NCBI GenBank assembly: GCA_963760285.1
Contig: CAVXCI010000001.1
Location: 1,984,001-2,048,000 of the forward strand
Source of the DNA: PALSA-278 sp963760285
GTDB lineage: Bacteria > Acidobacteriota > Terriglobia > Acidiferrales > UBA7541
Length of the DNA stretch: 64,000 nt
Reading direction: 5' to 3'
Below the pieces are notes generated by a model. That model made no database searches. It was not told where the DNA came from and saw only the letters and a program-made list of their open reading frames with translations. Position 1 is the first letter of the stretch. Every line of letters begins with the position of its first letter. Made by a program: the position numbers and the translations under genes. This document shows positions 54,144 through 64,000 of this stretch, piece after piece.

Positions 54144-55073
54144 ATGAACTCGAGACAACTGAACAAGCGCGAGCGCACAGTAGAGAAATTGACTGTTCTG
54201 TCCATCGCCATCCTGGGATTGCTGACGCTGGGAATGGGAACTCGGCAGATCCACAACCCGGGCATCTTCGCGAAATACAAACTCACCACCTTCCAAGTTT
54301 CTGGCCAGACGCAAATCACCGTCACCGGCATAGACAACGCTGGCGACGTCGTCGGAAACTATGTCAATGGATCAAGCCAGACCGTGGGCTTCGAACGGCT
54401 GGCCAACGGAACCATTTCCAACGTCGTTGATCCCAACGATAACCACGGCTTTGACCGCGCCAACGGCATCAACAACAAAGGCGTAATCAGCGGTGACTAC
54501 GCCTACAACGTGGGAGACAGCTATGAGTACTCAGGATTCTTCTACCAGAGCGGCAACTATACCCAATATCAGGTGGACGGCGAATCCACCAGCAATTTCG
54601 GGATCAACGACAAGGGCGACTTCGTCGGCCAGTATTACGACGGAAGCGGCTACCCCGGCTTCGTGAACGTCAACGGAACGGTGACGCAAATTAACGTTCC
54701 CGACGCGTACCTGACCTACCCGTACTCCATAAACAATGCGGGCCTCATTGTCGGCGAGTGGCTCACTTCCAGCTATGTCGAGACCGGCTTTGCCGCCAAG
54801 TCTAACGGGACAATTCTCGGCAACCTCATCTACCCGGGAGCCGCTGATACGATTGCCAACAGCATCAACAATCACGATGAAATCGCCGGCTATTACGTCG
54901 ATTCGGCCATGAACGTTCATGGCTTCCTCTATCTGAAGGGGAAGTACACCGAGGGCAATATTCCGGGCGCAGCGCAGACCATCGCTCTGGCCATCAACGA
55001 CAATGGAGCGGTCTGCGGCTCCTTCATCAACCCGGAAAATCAGGAATTCGGCTTCATTGCCACGCCGAAATAG
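54144..55073 (+). CDS. Secreted HAF-repeat (beta-propeller-like) protein
   Basis: 309 residues. Signal region VEKLTVLSIAILGLLTLGMG followed by six or seven repeats of the HAF type. Their core is I-N-x-x-G-x-I-x-G-x-Y (ITVTGIDNAGDVVGNYVNGSS; GINNKGVISGDYAYN; GINDKGDFVGQYYDG; SINNAGLIVGEWL; SINNHDEIAGYYVD; AINDNGAVCGSFINP). Such proteins are exported and often abundant in Acidobacteriota; function is unknown. ATG at 54144 has AAAGGAGAT 8 bp upstream and is preferred to 54066. Divergent from the winged-helix regulator. Confidence 0.82.
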   Translation: MNSRQLNKRERTVEKLTVLSIAILGLLTLGMGTRQIHNPGIFAKYKLTTFQVSGQTQITVTGIDNAGDVVGNYVNGSSQTVGFERLANGTISNVVDPNDNHGFDRANGINNKGVISGDYAYNVGDSYEYSGFFYQSGNYTQYQVDGESTSNFGINDKGDFVGQYYDGSGYPGFVNVNGTVTQINVPDAYLTYPYSINNAGLIVGEWLTSSYVETGFAAKSNGTILGNLIYPGAADTIANSINNHDEIAGYYVDSAMNVHGFLYLKGKYTEGNIPGAAQTIALAINDNGAVCGSFINPENQEFGFIATPK

Positions 55074-55102
55074 CGCTGGCGTTCGCAAACCTTCCCGATG
55101 GG

Positions 55103-55131
55103 TGGGGGATATGACTGTTCATTATCCCCCA
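55103..55131 (+). terminator. Hairpin downstream of the HAF-repeat gene
   Basis: TGGGGGATA (55103-55111) and TATCCCCCA (55123-55131) form a perfect 9-bp stem 30 bp past the stop. No T-tract follows, so intrinsic termination is uncertain. Confidence 0.45.
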
Positions 55132-55233
55132 CAAGCTGAAACGCTGGCCGCATGCGAGTTCGCGCGCCCGCTGGCGTGGCGGCAGACGCGAATAGCCCTC
55201 GACTAAAAAATAGCGATCAGGGCGTGAACACAC

Positions 55234-55272
55234 GAGGCCGTCCGGCTTAAAGGCTGGGCGGCCTCTTGCCTT
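55234..55272 (+). terminator. Terminator-like hairpin
   Basis: GAGGCCGTCC and GGGCGGCCTC (ending 55265) pair with one bulge, followed by TTGCCTTT. Confidence 0.6.
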
Positions 55273-55373
55273 TATAACGGCATGTGCGCGGGAGGCGGGG
55301 TGGGCTGCGTCAATTACGGGTACAATTGCAGACGAGCAGTACCCATCACAAACAAAATGGAGGGACAAGAAAC

Positions 55374-55886
55374 ATGAAAATGCGGATTTTGATGGCGGTG
55401 ACGGCGGTTCTTTTCGCGGCGGCCGATCGTGCTGGCGGCGGGCGACAGTCCGAAGAAAGAAGAAGCGCACGCCGACATTATCAACACCAAGGGTGAAAAA
55501 ATTGGCACGGCGACACTGGTGCAGGTGGAAAGGGGCGTAAACGTTACCGTTCGCGTTTCCAATCTCCCGCCCGGCATACATGGGATTCACATTCATGCCG
55601 TGGGGAAGTGCGAACCGCCGACATTCGCCAGCGCCGGGCCGCATTTCAACCCCGAGGACCAAAAACATCCGCGGCATGTGGGCGACATGGCGAATCTCAC
55701 GGTGGGAGCCGACGGAAAAGCCGATACTTCCATGGAGGCAAGAGCGCCACGCTGGCGGCGGGGCCGAACTCGTTGCTGGGTCCGGGCGGGACATCCATTG
55801 TGATCCACGAAAAGGCCGATGATTACATAACCGACCCCTCGGGGAACTCCGGAGCGAGAATTGCGTGCGGCGTGATTCAAAAGTAG
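55374..55886 (+). CDS. sodC: Cu/Zn superoxide dismutase (two frameshifts)
   Basis: Periplasmic dismutation of superoxide. Signal MKMRILMAVTAVLFAAA is in the first frame. Near 55423 (GCGGCCGATCGTG, one extra C) it moves to VLAAGDSPKKEEAHADIINTKGEKIGTATL. The metal ligands are in GIHGIHIHAVGKCEPPTFASAGPHFNPEDQKHPRHVGD. Near 55738 it shifts again to GKSATLAAGPNSLLGPGGTSIVIHEKADDYITDPSGNSGARIACGVI. The disulfide cysteines (KCEPP, ACG) are present. Apart from the two shifts the protein is complete. ATG at 55374 follows TGGAGGG. Confidence 0.86.
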
Positions 55887-57589
55887 GCGCAAGCCGAACG
55901 CAGCAGAAGAAGAAAGAGCCGCCAGCGGAGTCGAGTCCCCATGGAATGGCGCTGCTGAACAATCCCGCGCGGAACCGCGACACCGCGTTCACGTTGCCGG
56001 AGCGCACGGCGCTGGGCCTGAATGGGCTATTGCCGCCGCACGTGGAAACGCTGGAAGAACAGGTGGGCCGGGCATACGGCGCCTATCAGCTCAAAGACAG
56101 CGACCTGGAGCGGCATATTTATCTGCGGGCCACGCAGGACCGGAACGAAGTGCTGTTTTACCGGCTGCTGCTGGAGCACGTGGAAGAAATGGCGCCCATG
56201 GTCTACACGCCGGTGGTGGCGCAGGGATGCCGGAGGTTCAGTAATATTTACAGGCGGCCGCGCGGGCTATTCATTTCCTATCCGCTGCGAACGTGCATCC
56301 GGGAACTGCTGGCCAACCGGCCGAACAAGGAAGTGGACGTAATTGTGGTGACGGACGGCGAACGCATTCTGGGAATCGGGGACCAGGGCGTAGGCGGGCT
56401 GGGAATTCCCATTGGGAAGCTGTCACTCTACACGCTGATCGGGGGCATTCACTTTGCGCGAACCCTGCCGATTGTGCTGGACGTGGGCACCAACAACGCG
56501 GAACGATTGAGCGATCCCACATACCTGGGCTGGCGGCACGAGCGCGTGAAAGGGAAGGAGTATGACGCTTTCATCGCGCAGTTCGTGGCGGCGGTAAAGG
56601 AGGAGATGCCCAACGTCCTGCTGCAATGGGAAGATTTCGCCACGCAGAATGCGCGGCCGATTCTGGAGCGCTATCGCGATGAATTGCTCACATTTAACGA
56701 CGACATTCAGGGAACGGCGGCGGTGGCGCTGGGAGCGATCCTGAGCGCGGTGCATGTGGCCAAGAGCACGCTGCGAGAGCAGCAGATTGTTTTTCTGGGA
56801 GCAGGCTCGGCCAGCATTGGCGTGGCGGATTATTTGCGCGCGGCGATAGTGGCACAGGGGCTGTCAGAGGAGGAAGCGCGCGGGCGGTTCTGGATTCTGG
56901 ACGTCCTGGGATTGCTGCACACCGGGCGGACGGATCTGCGGCCGGAGCAGTTGGTTTTCGCGCAACCTGAGGAGCGCGTGGCGGGCTGGAAGCGCGAAGC
57001 CAGCGGCCAAATCGGGCTGGCGGAAGTGATGGCGCAAGTCCCGGCGACGATTTTGATCGGGCTTTCAACCGCGGGCGGCGCGTTTACCGAGGAGATTGTC
57101 CGCGGCATGGCCGGGAAAGTGGCGCGGCCGGTCATTTTTCCGCTGTCCAACCCCACCGATAAATCCGAAGCCAAGCCGGAAGACCTGATGCGCTGGACGG
57201 GCGGGCGCGCGCTGGTGGCCACGGGATCGCCATTCGCGCCGGCGGAAGTTGGCGGCCGGACCATTCCCATTTCGCAGTGCAATAACGTTTACATTTTTCC
57301 GGCGGTGGGGCTGGGCGTGGTGGCGTCGCGCGCGCGGCGCGTGACGGACGAAATGATGATTGCCGCGGCGCACGCTCTGGCGGCGAATTCCCCGGCGTTG
57401 AAGGATCCCGACGGGCGGCTCTTGCCGGAATTGAAAAATCTGCGGCGCGTCGCCAGAAAAATTGCCTTGGCCGTGGGAGCGGAAGCGCAGCGCGCCGGAC
57501 TTGCGCCGGTCACCTCGCCGGAAGAATTGCGCCAGCGTGTTGAGGGAACGCAGTGGATCCCGGCATACGACTTCGATGTCATGAAGTAG
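55865..57589 (+). CDS. NAD-dependent malic enzyme
   Basis: Oxidative decarboxylation of malate to pyruvate. Up to 574 residues, like the large SfcA/MaeA type. N-terminal domain GLNGLLPPHVETLEEQ, active-site tyrosine in MAPMVYTPVVAQGC, and the metal/lysine region VVTDGERILGIGDQGVGGLGIPIGKLSLY. The metal-binding NDDIQGTAAVALGAIL, the NAD site IVFLGAGSASIGVADYL and FPLSNPTDKSEAKPEDL follow. The first 27 or so residues (from 55865, overlapping sodC by 22 bp) lack family similarity; MALLNNPARNRDTAF from 55946 is a plausible true start. Confidence 0.93.
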   Translation: MRRDSKVGASRTQQKKKEPPAESSPHGMALLNNPARNRDTAFTLPERTALGLNGLLPPHVETLEEQVGRAYGAYQLKDSDLERHIYLRATQDRNEVLFYRLLLEHVEEMAPMVYTPVVAQGCRRFSNIYRRPRGLFISYPLRTCIRELLANRPNKEVDVIVVTDGERILGIGDQGVGGLGIPIGKLSLYTLIGGIHFARTLPIVLDVGTNNAERLSDPTYLGWRHERVKGKEYDAFIAQFVAAVKEEMPNVLLQWEDFATQNARPILERYRDELLTFNDDIQGTAAVALGAILSAVHVAKSTLREQQIVFLGAGSASIGVADYLRAAIVAQGLSEEEARGRFWILDVLGLLHTGRTDLRPEQLVFAQPEERVAGWKREASGQIGLAEVMAQVPATILIGLSTAGGAFTEEIVRGMAGKVARPVIFPLSNPTDKSEAKPEDLMRWTGGRALVATGSPFAPAEVGGRTIPISQCNNVYIFPAVGLGVVASRARRVTDEMMIAAAHALAANSPALKDPDGRLLPELKNLRRVARKIALAVGAEAQRAGLAPVTSPEELRQRVEGTQWIPAYDFDVMK

Positions 57590-57648
57590 CGGGGAATGGT
57601 TTCACCTGCGGAGCAGCCGGTAGAAGAGAAATAAGCATACAGAAAGCA

Positions 57649-57680
57649 AAAGGGCGCCGCGATGAATTGCGGCGCCCTTT
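57649..57680. terminator. Bidirectional terminator between malic enzyme and groEL
   Basis: AAAGGGCGCCGC (57649-57660), 8-nt loop, GCGGCGCCCTTT (57669-57680): a 12-bp perfect stem between two convergent genes, with A-rich and T-rich flanks. Confidence 0.85.
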
Positions 57681-57727
57681 GCATTTGGTCTGTAGCTATG
57701 CGTCGTGGCTTTGCGTCAGGGAGGCGT

Positions 57728-59368
<1,641 letters not shown>

Positions 59369-59393
59369 GGATTCTCTTCTCCTCTTTCAATCT

Positions 59394-59753
59394 TTAGTGT
59401 TCTAAAAGCTGTGGAAGTGGAAGCGGGCCTGGGAGCGCCGGCTTATCGTTTGCCCTTGGAAGAGCCGTTGGCTTGGCGAGGATTTCGTCTTCCTTGAGAA
59501 TGAGGTATTCTTCATTGTCGAGGCGGATTTCCGTGCCACTGTATTTGCCGAAAAGCACGCGGTCGCCGGCTTTCACATCAAGCGGAACGCGCACGCCCTT
59601 CTCGCGTCGCCCTTCGCCCACGGCGATAACTTCGCCTTCCTGGGGCTTTTCTTTTGCGGAGTCCGGGATGATAATGCCGCCACGGACGCTTTCCTTTTCT
59701 TCAATGCGCTTCACAATCACGCGGTCGTGGAGCGGTGTGACGTTAACTGCCAT
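59394..59753 (-). CDS. groES: Co-chaperonin GroES (10 kDa)
   Basis: Lid of the GroEL chamber. 119 residues. MAVNVTPLHDRVIVKRIEEKE, the mobile loop ESVRGGIIIPDSAKEKPQEGEVIAVGEG, and the conserved DRVLFGKYSGTEIRLDNEEYLILKEDEILA make a full GroES of about 97 residues. A Pro-rich tail of about 20 residues (KPTALPRANDKPALPGPLPLPQ) is unusual; it could be real or reflect an indel near 59450. ATG at 59753 is preceded by GGAGGG. Confidence 0.95.
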   Translation of the reverse strand: MAVNVTPLHDRVIVKRIEEKESVRGGIIIPDSAKEKPQEGEVIAVGEGRREKGVRVPLDVKAGDRVLFGKYSGTEIRLDNEEYLILKEDEILAKPTALPRANDKPALPGPLPLPQLLEH

Positions 59754-59800
59754 GGATTGCCCTCCAAAATCGAGTTCAAGAGTAGCCGAGAGGGAGTGCT

Positions 59801-59827
59801 TTAGCACTCGTCTCATGCGAGTGCTAA
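59801..59827. promoter_or_regulatory. CIRCE operator (HrcA-binding site)
   Basis: TTAGCACTC (59801-59809), 9-bp spacer, GAGTGCTAA (59819-59827): a perfect match to the CIRCE consensus, just downstream of the promoter and upstream of groES. Indicates HrcA repression released by heat stress. Confidence 0.97.
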
Positions 59828-59856
59828 TATACACGATGTTAGTGTGGTCTTGTCAA
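59828..59856 (-). promoter_or_regulatory. groESL promoter
   Basis: On the minus strand TTGACA (59851-59856), 17-bp spacer, TGTATA (59828-59833), directly followed by the CIRCE operator, so HrcA binding would block the start site. Confidence 0.85.
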
Positions 59857-59921
59857 GTACTATGAATCTAAATAATAAAGCTTTTTGAATCAATAACTTA
59901 AAATTTCAATAGGCGGCATAA

Positions 59922-60581
59922 TTGAAGGCAAGTAAGCAGCTTGGCGGGTTTGTGCTGGCGGGAGGGAAGAGTTCGCGGATGGGGACCGACAAGGCCCTGC
60001 TAACGGTTGGCGGAGCGACTCTCCTAGCGCGAGCAGTGAGTCTGCTTGAGCCGCTGGCGCGTGCGGTGGTGATAGTTGGGCCGCCCCGGCTACAAAAGGA
60101 AACAAATGTAAAGGTGGTGCAAGACGCGTATCCGGAATGCGGGCCGCTGGGAGGAATTGCAACGGCATTGGCAGCGGCGGAGCAGAAATGGAACCTGATC
60201 ATCGCTTGCGACCTGCCATATCTGACGAATGAATGGCTGCAATATCTGATCCAACGGGCGACGATTTCGGACGGCGAAGCGGTCATGGCGGAAAATGAAA
60301 AAGGGTGGGAGCCTTTGTGCGCCATGTACCGCCATTCGCTGGGCGCCAAAATCTCCGCGGCGCTGGAGCGAGGCGTGAGAAAAGTGACGGTGGGGTTGGA
60401 GGATGCGAAGGTGGAGATTGTGTCGCGCGCGGAGTGGAAGAAATTTGATCCCCGGGGCCGATTGTTCAAGAATGTGAACACGCCGGAGGATTACGCAGAG
60501 GCGCGGGCGCTGCTGGGTGGCGGGTCGAGCGGGATGAGCGATCACTTCATCGAATTCGCGAAATGTAAGCATCGGGTTTGA
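59922..60581 (+). CDS. mobA: Molybdenum cofactor guanylyltransferase (MobA)
   Basis: Adds GMP to molybdopterin to make the MGD cofactor. The nucleotidyltransferase signature GGFVLAGGKSSRMGTDKALL is at residues 7-26. It is followed by DAYPECGPLGGIATAL, LIIACDLPYLTNEWL (metal-binding CD), WEPLCAMYRH and FKNVNTPEDYAEARALL. Start is a TTG at 59922. The real protein should end near 60537; the annotated frame runs into the start of the ABC gene (MSDHFIEFA from 60534) because of indels, creating an apparent fusion. Divergent from groES. Confidence 0.88.
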   Translation: MKASKQLGGFVLAGGKSSRMGTDKALLTVGGATLLARAVSLLEPLARAVVIVGPPRLQKETNVKVVQDAYPECGPLGGIATALAAAEQKWNLIIACDLPYLTNEWLQYLIQRATISDGEAVMAENEKGWEPLCAMYRHSLGAKISAALERGVRKVTVGLEDAKVEIVSRAEWKKFDPRGRLFKNVNTPEDYAEARALLGGGSSGMSDHFIEFAKCKHRV

Positions 60582-61334
60582 CGACACGCCGGTGCTGAAA
60601 AACGTCAGCTTTTTTGTCGACCGCGGCGAGACGTGGTGATCATGGGGCGCAGCGGCGTGGGGAAATCCGTGTCGCTGAAAATTCTGATGGGATTTCTGAA
60701 GCCGGACAGCGGACGGGTGATTGTGGACGGGCAGGACGTGACGGAATGGACCGAGAAGAAATTTCAGGAGCTGCACCGCCGCGTGACGATGGTTTTCAAT
60801 CCGGCGCGCTGTTTGATTCGCTGACCGTGGCGGAAAACATTGCGTTTCCGCTGGAAGGGCGACGCCGACTGGATCGAAGAGAAAATTGACGCGCGAGTGA
60901 AGGAACTGATGGAGATGCTGGAAGTGACAAAATTAGCGGAGCGCCTGCCGGGAGACTGCGCCACCGGGAACAAAGCGCGCGGTGGCCATTGCGCGGGCGC
61001 TGGCCATGGACCCGGAAGCGATTTTCTACGACGAACCCACGACCATGGTGGATCCCATCATGGCGGCGCAAGTGAGCGACCTGATTCTGAAGCTGAAACA
61101 GACGCTCCACAAGACTTCCATCGTGGTGACGCACGACACGCATCTGGCGGAAAAACTGGCGGACCGCGTGGTGTTTCTGCACGAAGGACGCGCTGCAATT
61201 TTTCGGCTCCTGGACGGAATTTGACAGCGTCGCAGGACCCTATCCTGCAGCATTTTCTCCGCGAAGACGAACTGATTCCCGCGCTGGATATGCCGCCGTC
61301 GATGCGACACGATCGGAGCGCCGCGAGGCTCTGA
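60534..61334 (+). CDS. MlaF-like ABC transporter ATPase (multiple frameshifts)
   Basis: Lipid-transport (Mce/Mla) type ABC ATPase. Joining frames gives MSDHFIEFA, FDDTPVLKNVSFFVDRGE, and Walker A VIMGRSGVGKSVSLKILMGFLKPDSGRVIVDG. Then HRRVTMVFQSGALFDSLTVAENIAFPLEG, ELMEMLEVTKLAERLPGD, and Walker B AIFYDEPTTMVDPIMA with H-loop VVTHDTHLAEKLADRVVFLHEGR. At least seven single-base indels interrupt it (near 60565, 60632, 60795, 60850, 60975, 61192 and 61240). The DEPTTMVDPI motif is typical of MlaF. No MlaE/MlaD partner is adjacent. Substitutions are few, which argues against old decay. Confidence 0.7.
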
Positions 61335-62783
61335 GCAATCAGTCGCCATCCAAACCCCAAGAGCCAGCTTCCGGCGCGTGAAATGGGCTTCTGGGACGTG
61401 CTGCTGTTCAACATCGCCACGGTGCTGGGGCCGCGCTGGATGGCGGCTGCGGCACGCAACGGCACATCTTCGATCAGCTTGTGGGTATTCGCGGCGGTGT
61501 TGTTTTTTCTGCCCACGGCGCTGGTGATCTCCGAACTTTCCACGCGATTTCCGCAAGAAGGCGGGCTGTACGTGTGGTCAAAGGAGGCTTTCGGCGATTT
61601 CCACGGTTTCGTGGCCGGGCTGGACCTACTGGGTTTACACCGTTTTCTATTTTCCCGGATTGCTGTTCGCCAGCGCGTCCATGGCGGCTTACATCGGAGG
61701 GATCGGCCACGCGTCGCTGGCGCAGAACCGGACGTTTCTGCTGGTGGTTTCGTTCGCCCTGCTGATCGGTGGCGCGTGTTTTTGAACATCATCGGGCTGC
61801 AACATCGGGAAATGGCTGCAAAATGCGGGCGGCGTGGGAACATATGTGCCGCTGCTGATGCTGGTGGCCGCGGCGTTGGTGGTGTGGCACCGCCAGGGAT
61901 CGGCGACGCACTTCACCCTGGCCGACATGCTGCCGCACTGGAATTGGGACACCGTGAATTTCTGGCCGCAGATGGCGTTCGCCTTCACCGGGCTGGAACT
62001 GGTTTCGGCGATGAGCGAGGAGATTCACAATCCGCGCAAAACGCATTCCGCGCGCGACGATTCAGCTCCGGTGTGCTGATCGCGATGATTTACATCGCGG
62101 GAACGGTCGCCGTTCTGGTGCTGCTGAACAGCGCGAGACGTGGACCCGAAGAGCGGCGTGTTCCAGGCCATCACCGCTGGCCAGCGGGATATTGAAAATC
62201 GGCGCGTTCGGCATGATCGCGGCGCTGCTGGTGACCGTGGGCAATGCCGGCGGCGTGGGCTCCACGGTGGCGGGCATTGCGCGCGTGCCGTTCGCGGTGG
62301 GCGTGGACAAATATCTTGCCGGCGGCGTTTGGGAAGATTCATCCGCGATGGCAGACGCCGTATGTTTCGATTCTGGTGCAGGCGGTGATTTCCGGAGTAA
62401 TTCTGCTGCTGAGCCAGATCAATGAAAGCACCGTGAGCGCGTACCAGATTCTGGTGGATGCGGCGGTGATCGTTTATTTCATCCCGTTCCTATATATGTA
62501 CGCCGCGGCGATCACGGCTGTCCTATCGCAAGGATCGCGCGGCCAACGTCCACGCCGTGCTGATTCCCGGCGGACGTCCGGGAGTATGGATTGCCGGTGG
62601 ACTGGGATTTCTGGTGACCTGCTGAGTATCGTTCTTTCGCTGATACCGCCGGGGGATACGGCCAACAAATTCATGTTTGAACTGAAGCTGGTGTGCGCCA
62701 CGGCGGGAGCCATCCTGCTGGGGCTGTTCCTCTATGCACGCGGCGCGCGGCAAAAACGCCAGGAAGCCGCGGCGGCAAATTAG
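61333..62783 (+). CDS. APC-family amino acid permease (many frameshifts)
   Basis: Polytopic amino acid/proton symporter-type protein. Recognisable pieces in order: MGFWDVLLFNIATVLGPRWMAAAARNGTSSIS (61383), FFLPTALVISELSTRFPQEGGLYVWSKEAFGDFHGFVAG, TYVPLLMLVAAALVVWHRQGS, WPQMAFAFTGLELVSAMSEEIHNPRKT, FSSGVLIAMIYIAGTVAVLVLLNSA, GMIAALLVTVGNAGGVGSTVAGIARVPFAVGVDKYL, and WQTPYVSILVQAVISGVILLLS. The end is FELKLVCATAGAILLGLFLY. About eight shifts occur between 61375 and 62620. SELSTRFPQEGG and the E-I-H-N-P-R-K motif are APC signatures. Substrate unknown. Convergent with the flavoprotein gene. Confidence 0.7.
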
Positions 62784-62852
62784 ACTTCGCTCCGCTGGGA
62801 AATGCCCGGCTGAGCCCGCAGGAAAATCCTCCATGCTGATTCAATACTTCTT

Positions 62853-63998
62853 CTAGAAAACGGCGCGGCGCTGGATGGTTTGCTTGGCGGCGAGAAGGAA
62901 GCGCGGCTCGGGCGGCTGCTCGGCAAAAAGTTGCGAAGCGACATAGTCACCCAGGGCGGGGCCGTGCTTGAAACCGTGGCCGGAGCCGCCCCCAGCCAGC
63001 CAGACGTTGTCCATTTGCGGATGACGGTCCACGAGGAAATCGCCGCTGGAGGTGTTTTCATACTGGCAGACGCGAGATTCCAGCAGCGGCGCACCACGAA
63101 GGGCAGGGAAGCGCCGCGCTAGATACTGGCGCGCGGATTCGAGCGCTGCGGAGCTGGGCGCGCGGTCGGTGGAATCGGGATCAATCGCCGGGCCGTGCGT
63201 GTCGCAAGCGATTTTCACGCCGCGTGATTCCAGATCGGGCATGCCGTAGAAACCCTGGCCGCGAAAAATCCAGGTGGGCAGGCGAGGCGGAGAGAAATGC
63301 GTATCGCCGGGCGGAGCGCCGAAGAAGAAAACTTCCTGGCGGGAGATGAAGAAGCGGTCGGCCAGCAGCGCGGGGAAAATCTTCGGCAGCCAGGGACCGC
63401 AGGCAAAAATGCAAGCGCCAGCGGAGAATGATTCACCACTCTGAGTTGCCAGTTCCACGAAGGGGCCGTTGGATGCGGGAAGCAGCGCGGCATCGGCGCG
63501 GTATTCCACTCCTTCGGCGACGGCCTGGTGGACGGCGGCATGCACAGCACGGCGAGCCATAAGGACGCCGCTCTCCGGTTCGAGAAATCCCCAGTCCACA
63601 TCTTCGAGAGCGAATTGCGGGAAGCGGCGAGCAATTTCGGAGACAGCCAGATTTTCCACGGGAGCGCCGAGCCGGGCGAGCGCCGCGCATGCGTCTGCTT
63701 CATACTGATCTTCCTCACGCGCCAGCAAAAGAAGCCGGTTCGATTAAAAAGCGGTTCGCAAGTCTCGCGGCCAGTTCCTGCCAACGTAGCAGGGAATGCG
63801 CGGCCCAGCGCGTGTAGATTTCATCGGGGCCGTAGCCAATGCGGATGATGCGGGATTCGCTGCCGGAGCTGGCGCGGCTGTTGGCGGGGCCATAGGCGTC
63901 CATCAGAAGAACGCGGAGGCCGCGGCGGCAGAGAGCCAGCGAAGTCCACGCGCCGAAAACGCCGGCGCCAACACGATCGCATCGTAGGTCTTCTTCAT
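62853..63998 (-). CDS. FAD-dependent oxidase of the sarcosine/N-methyl-amino-acid oxidase type (two frameshifts)
   Basis: Start ATG at 63998: MKKTYDAIVL, then a lost G near 63975 (TTGGCGCCGGC) moves the frame to GAGVFGAWTSLAL and LMDAYGPANSRASSGSESRIIRIGYG. Near 63730 it shifts again to LLAREEDQYEADACAALARLG and stays open to 62853. A dinucleotide-binding fold at the N-terminus, ACGPWLPKIF, the probable covalent-FAD cysteine in SRVCQYENTSSGDFLVDRHPQ, and GGGSGHGFKHGPALG match monomeric sarcosine oxidase / N-methyltryptophan oxidase. It probably oxidises a secondary amine with production of H2O2. The last 2 bp of the window lie beyond it. Confidence 0.8.
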
Positions 63999-64000
63999 GT

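Overview
The window looks like one stretch of a GC-rich, Gram-negative chromosome. The best guess is a member of the Acidobacteriota. This is inferred from gene style: a Ser/Thr kinase fused to TPR repeats, a winged-helix/TM/TolB-like/TPR regulator, tandem secreted pro-kumamolisin (S53) proteases, HAF-repeat secreted proteins, ArsR-SRPBCC pairs and many secreted TPR proteins. No 16S gene is present, so this is not proven.

Layout. 0-5.3 kb (minus): a histidine-utilisation run hutU - NmrA-like reductase - hutI - ftcD, with no hutH in view. 5.5-11.2 kb (plus): acyl-CoA ligase, thiG, receptor-like Ser/Thr kinase with TPRs. 11.2-16.5 kb: an accessory block abutting the 3' end of the tmRNA gene ssrA. 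It holds three extra direct copies of the ssrA 3' end, a tyrosine-recombinase remnant, two paralogous GIY-YIG nuclease genes embedded in REP-like palindromes, an ArsR/SRPBCC operon and small membrane or lipoproteins. 16.7-25.3 kb: lytic transglycosylase, aminotransferase, unknown protein, TPR protein, beta-CASP nuclease, secreted esterase-like protein. 25.3-32.4 kb: a dispersed 65-bp-periodic repeat followed by three tandem S53 proteases, each with its own near-identical upstream region and terminator. 32.7-43.1 kb: RibD_C reductase, tRNA-Ala, ECF sigma/anti-sigma/secreted TPR cluster, then rnc-lepB-AsmA. 43.2-52 kb: uvrB, glycosyltransferase, DUF2520 protein, a catalytic/non-catalytic M16 peptidase pair, HhH protein, and a RibBA-like protein with a degenerate GTP cyclohydrolase II half. 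52-57.6 kb: winged-helix TPR regulator, HAF-repeat protein, Cu/Zn SOD, malic enzyme. 57.7-59.8 kb: groES-groEL under a perfect CIRCE. 59.9-64 kb: mobA, an MlaF-like ABC ATPase, an APC permease and a sarcosine-oxidase-like flavoprotein.

Many genes are interrupted by single- or double-base indels while their protein motifs remain intact across the breaks (hutI, aminotransferase, esterase, ECF sigma, anti-sigma, a TPR protein, sodC, MlaF-like, APC permease, flavoprotein). The breaks are strongly clustered (33.7-35.8, 60.5-62.7, 63.7-64 kb). This looks more like uncorrected consensus errors than biological decay, so the boundaries of those genes are approximate.

The most interesting part is the ssrA-linked block, especially the GIY-YIG genes bounded by inverted REP-like palindromes next to copies of the tmRNA 3' end. 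The mosaic protease triplication and the RibBA variant come next.
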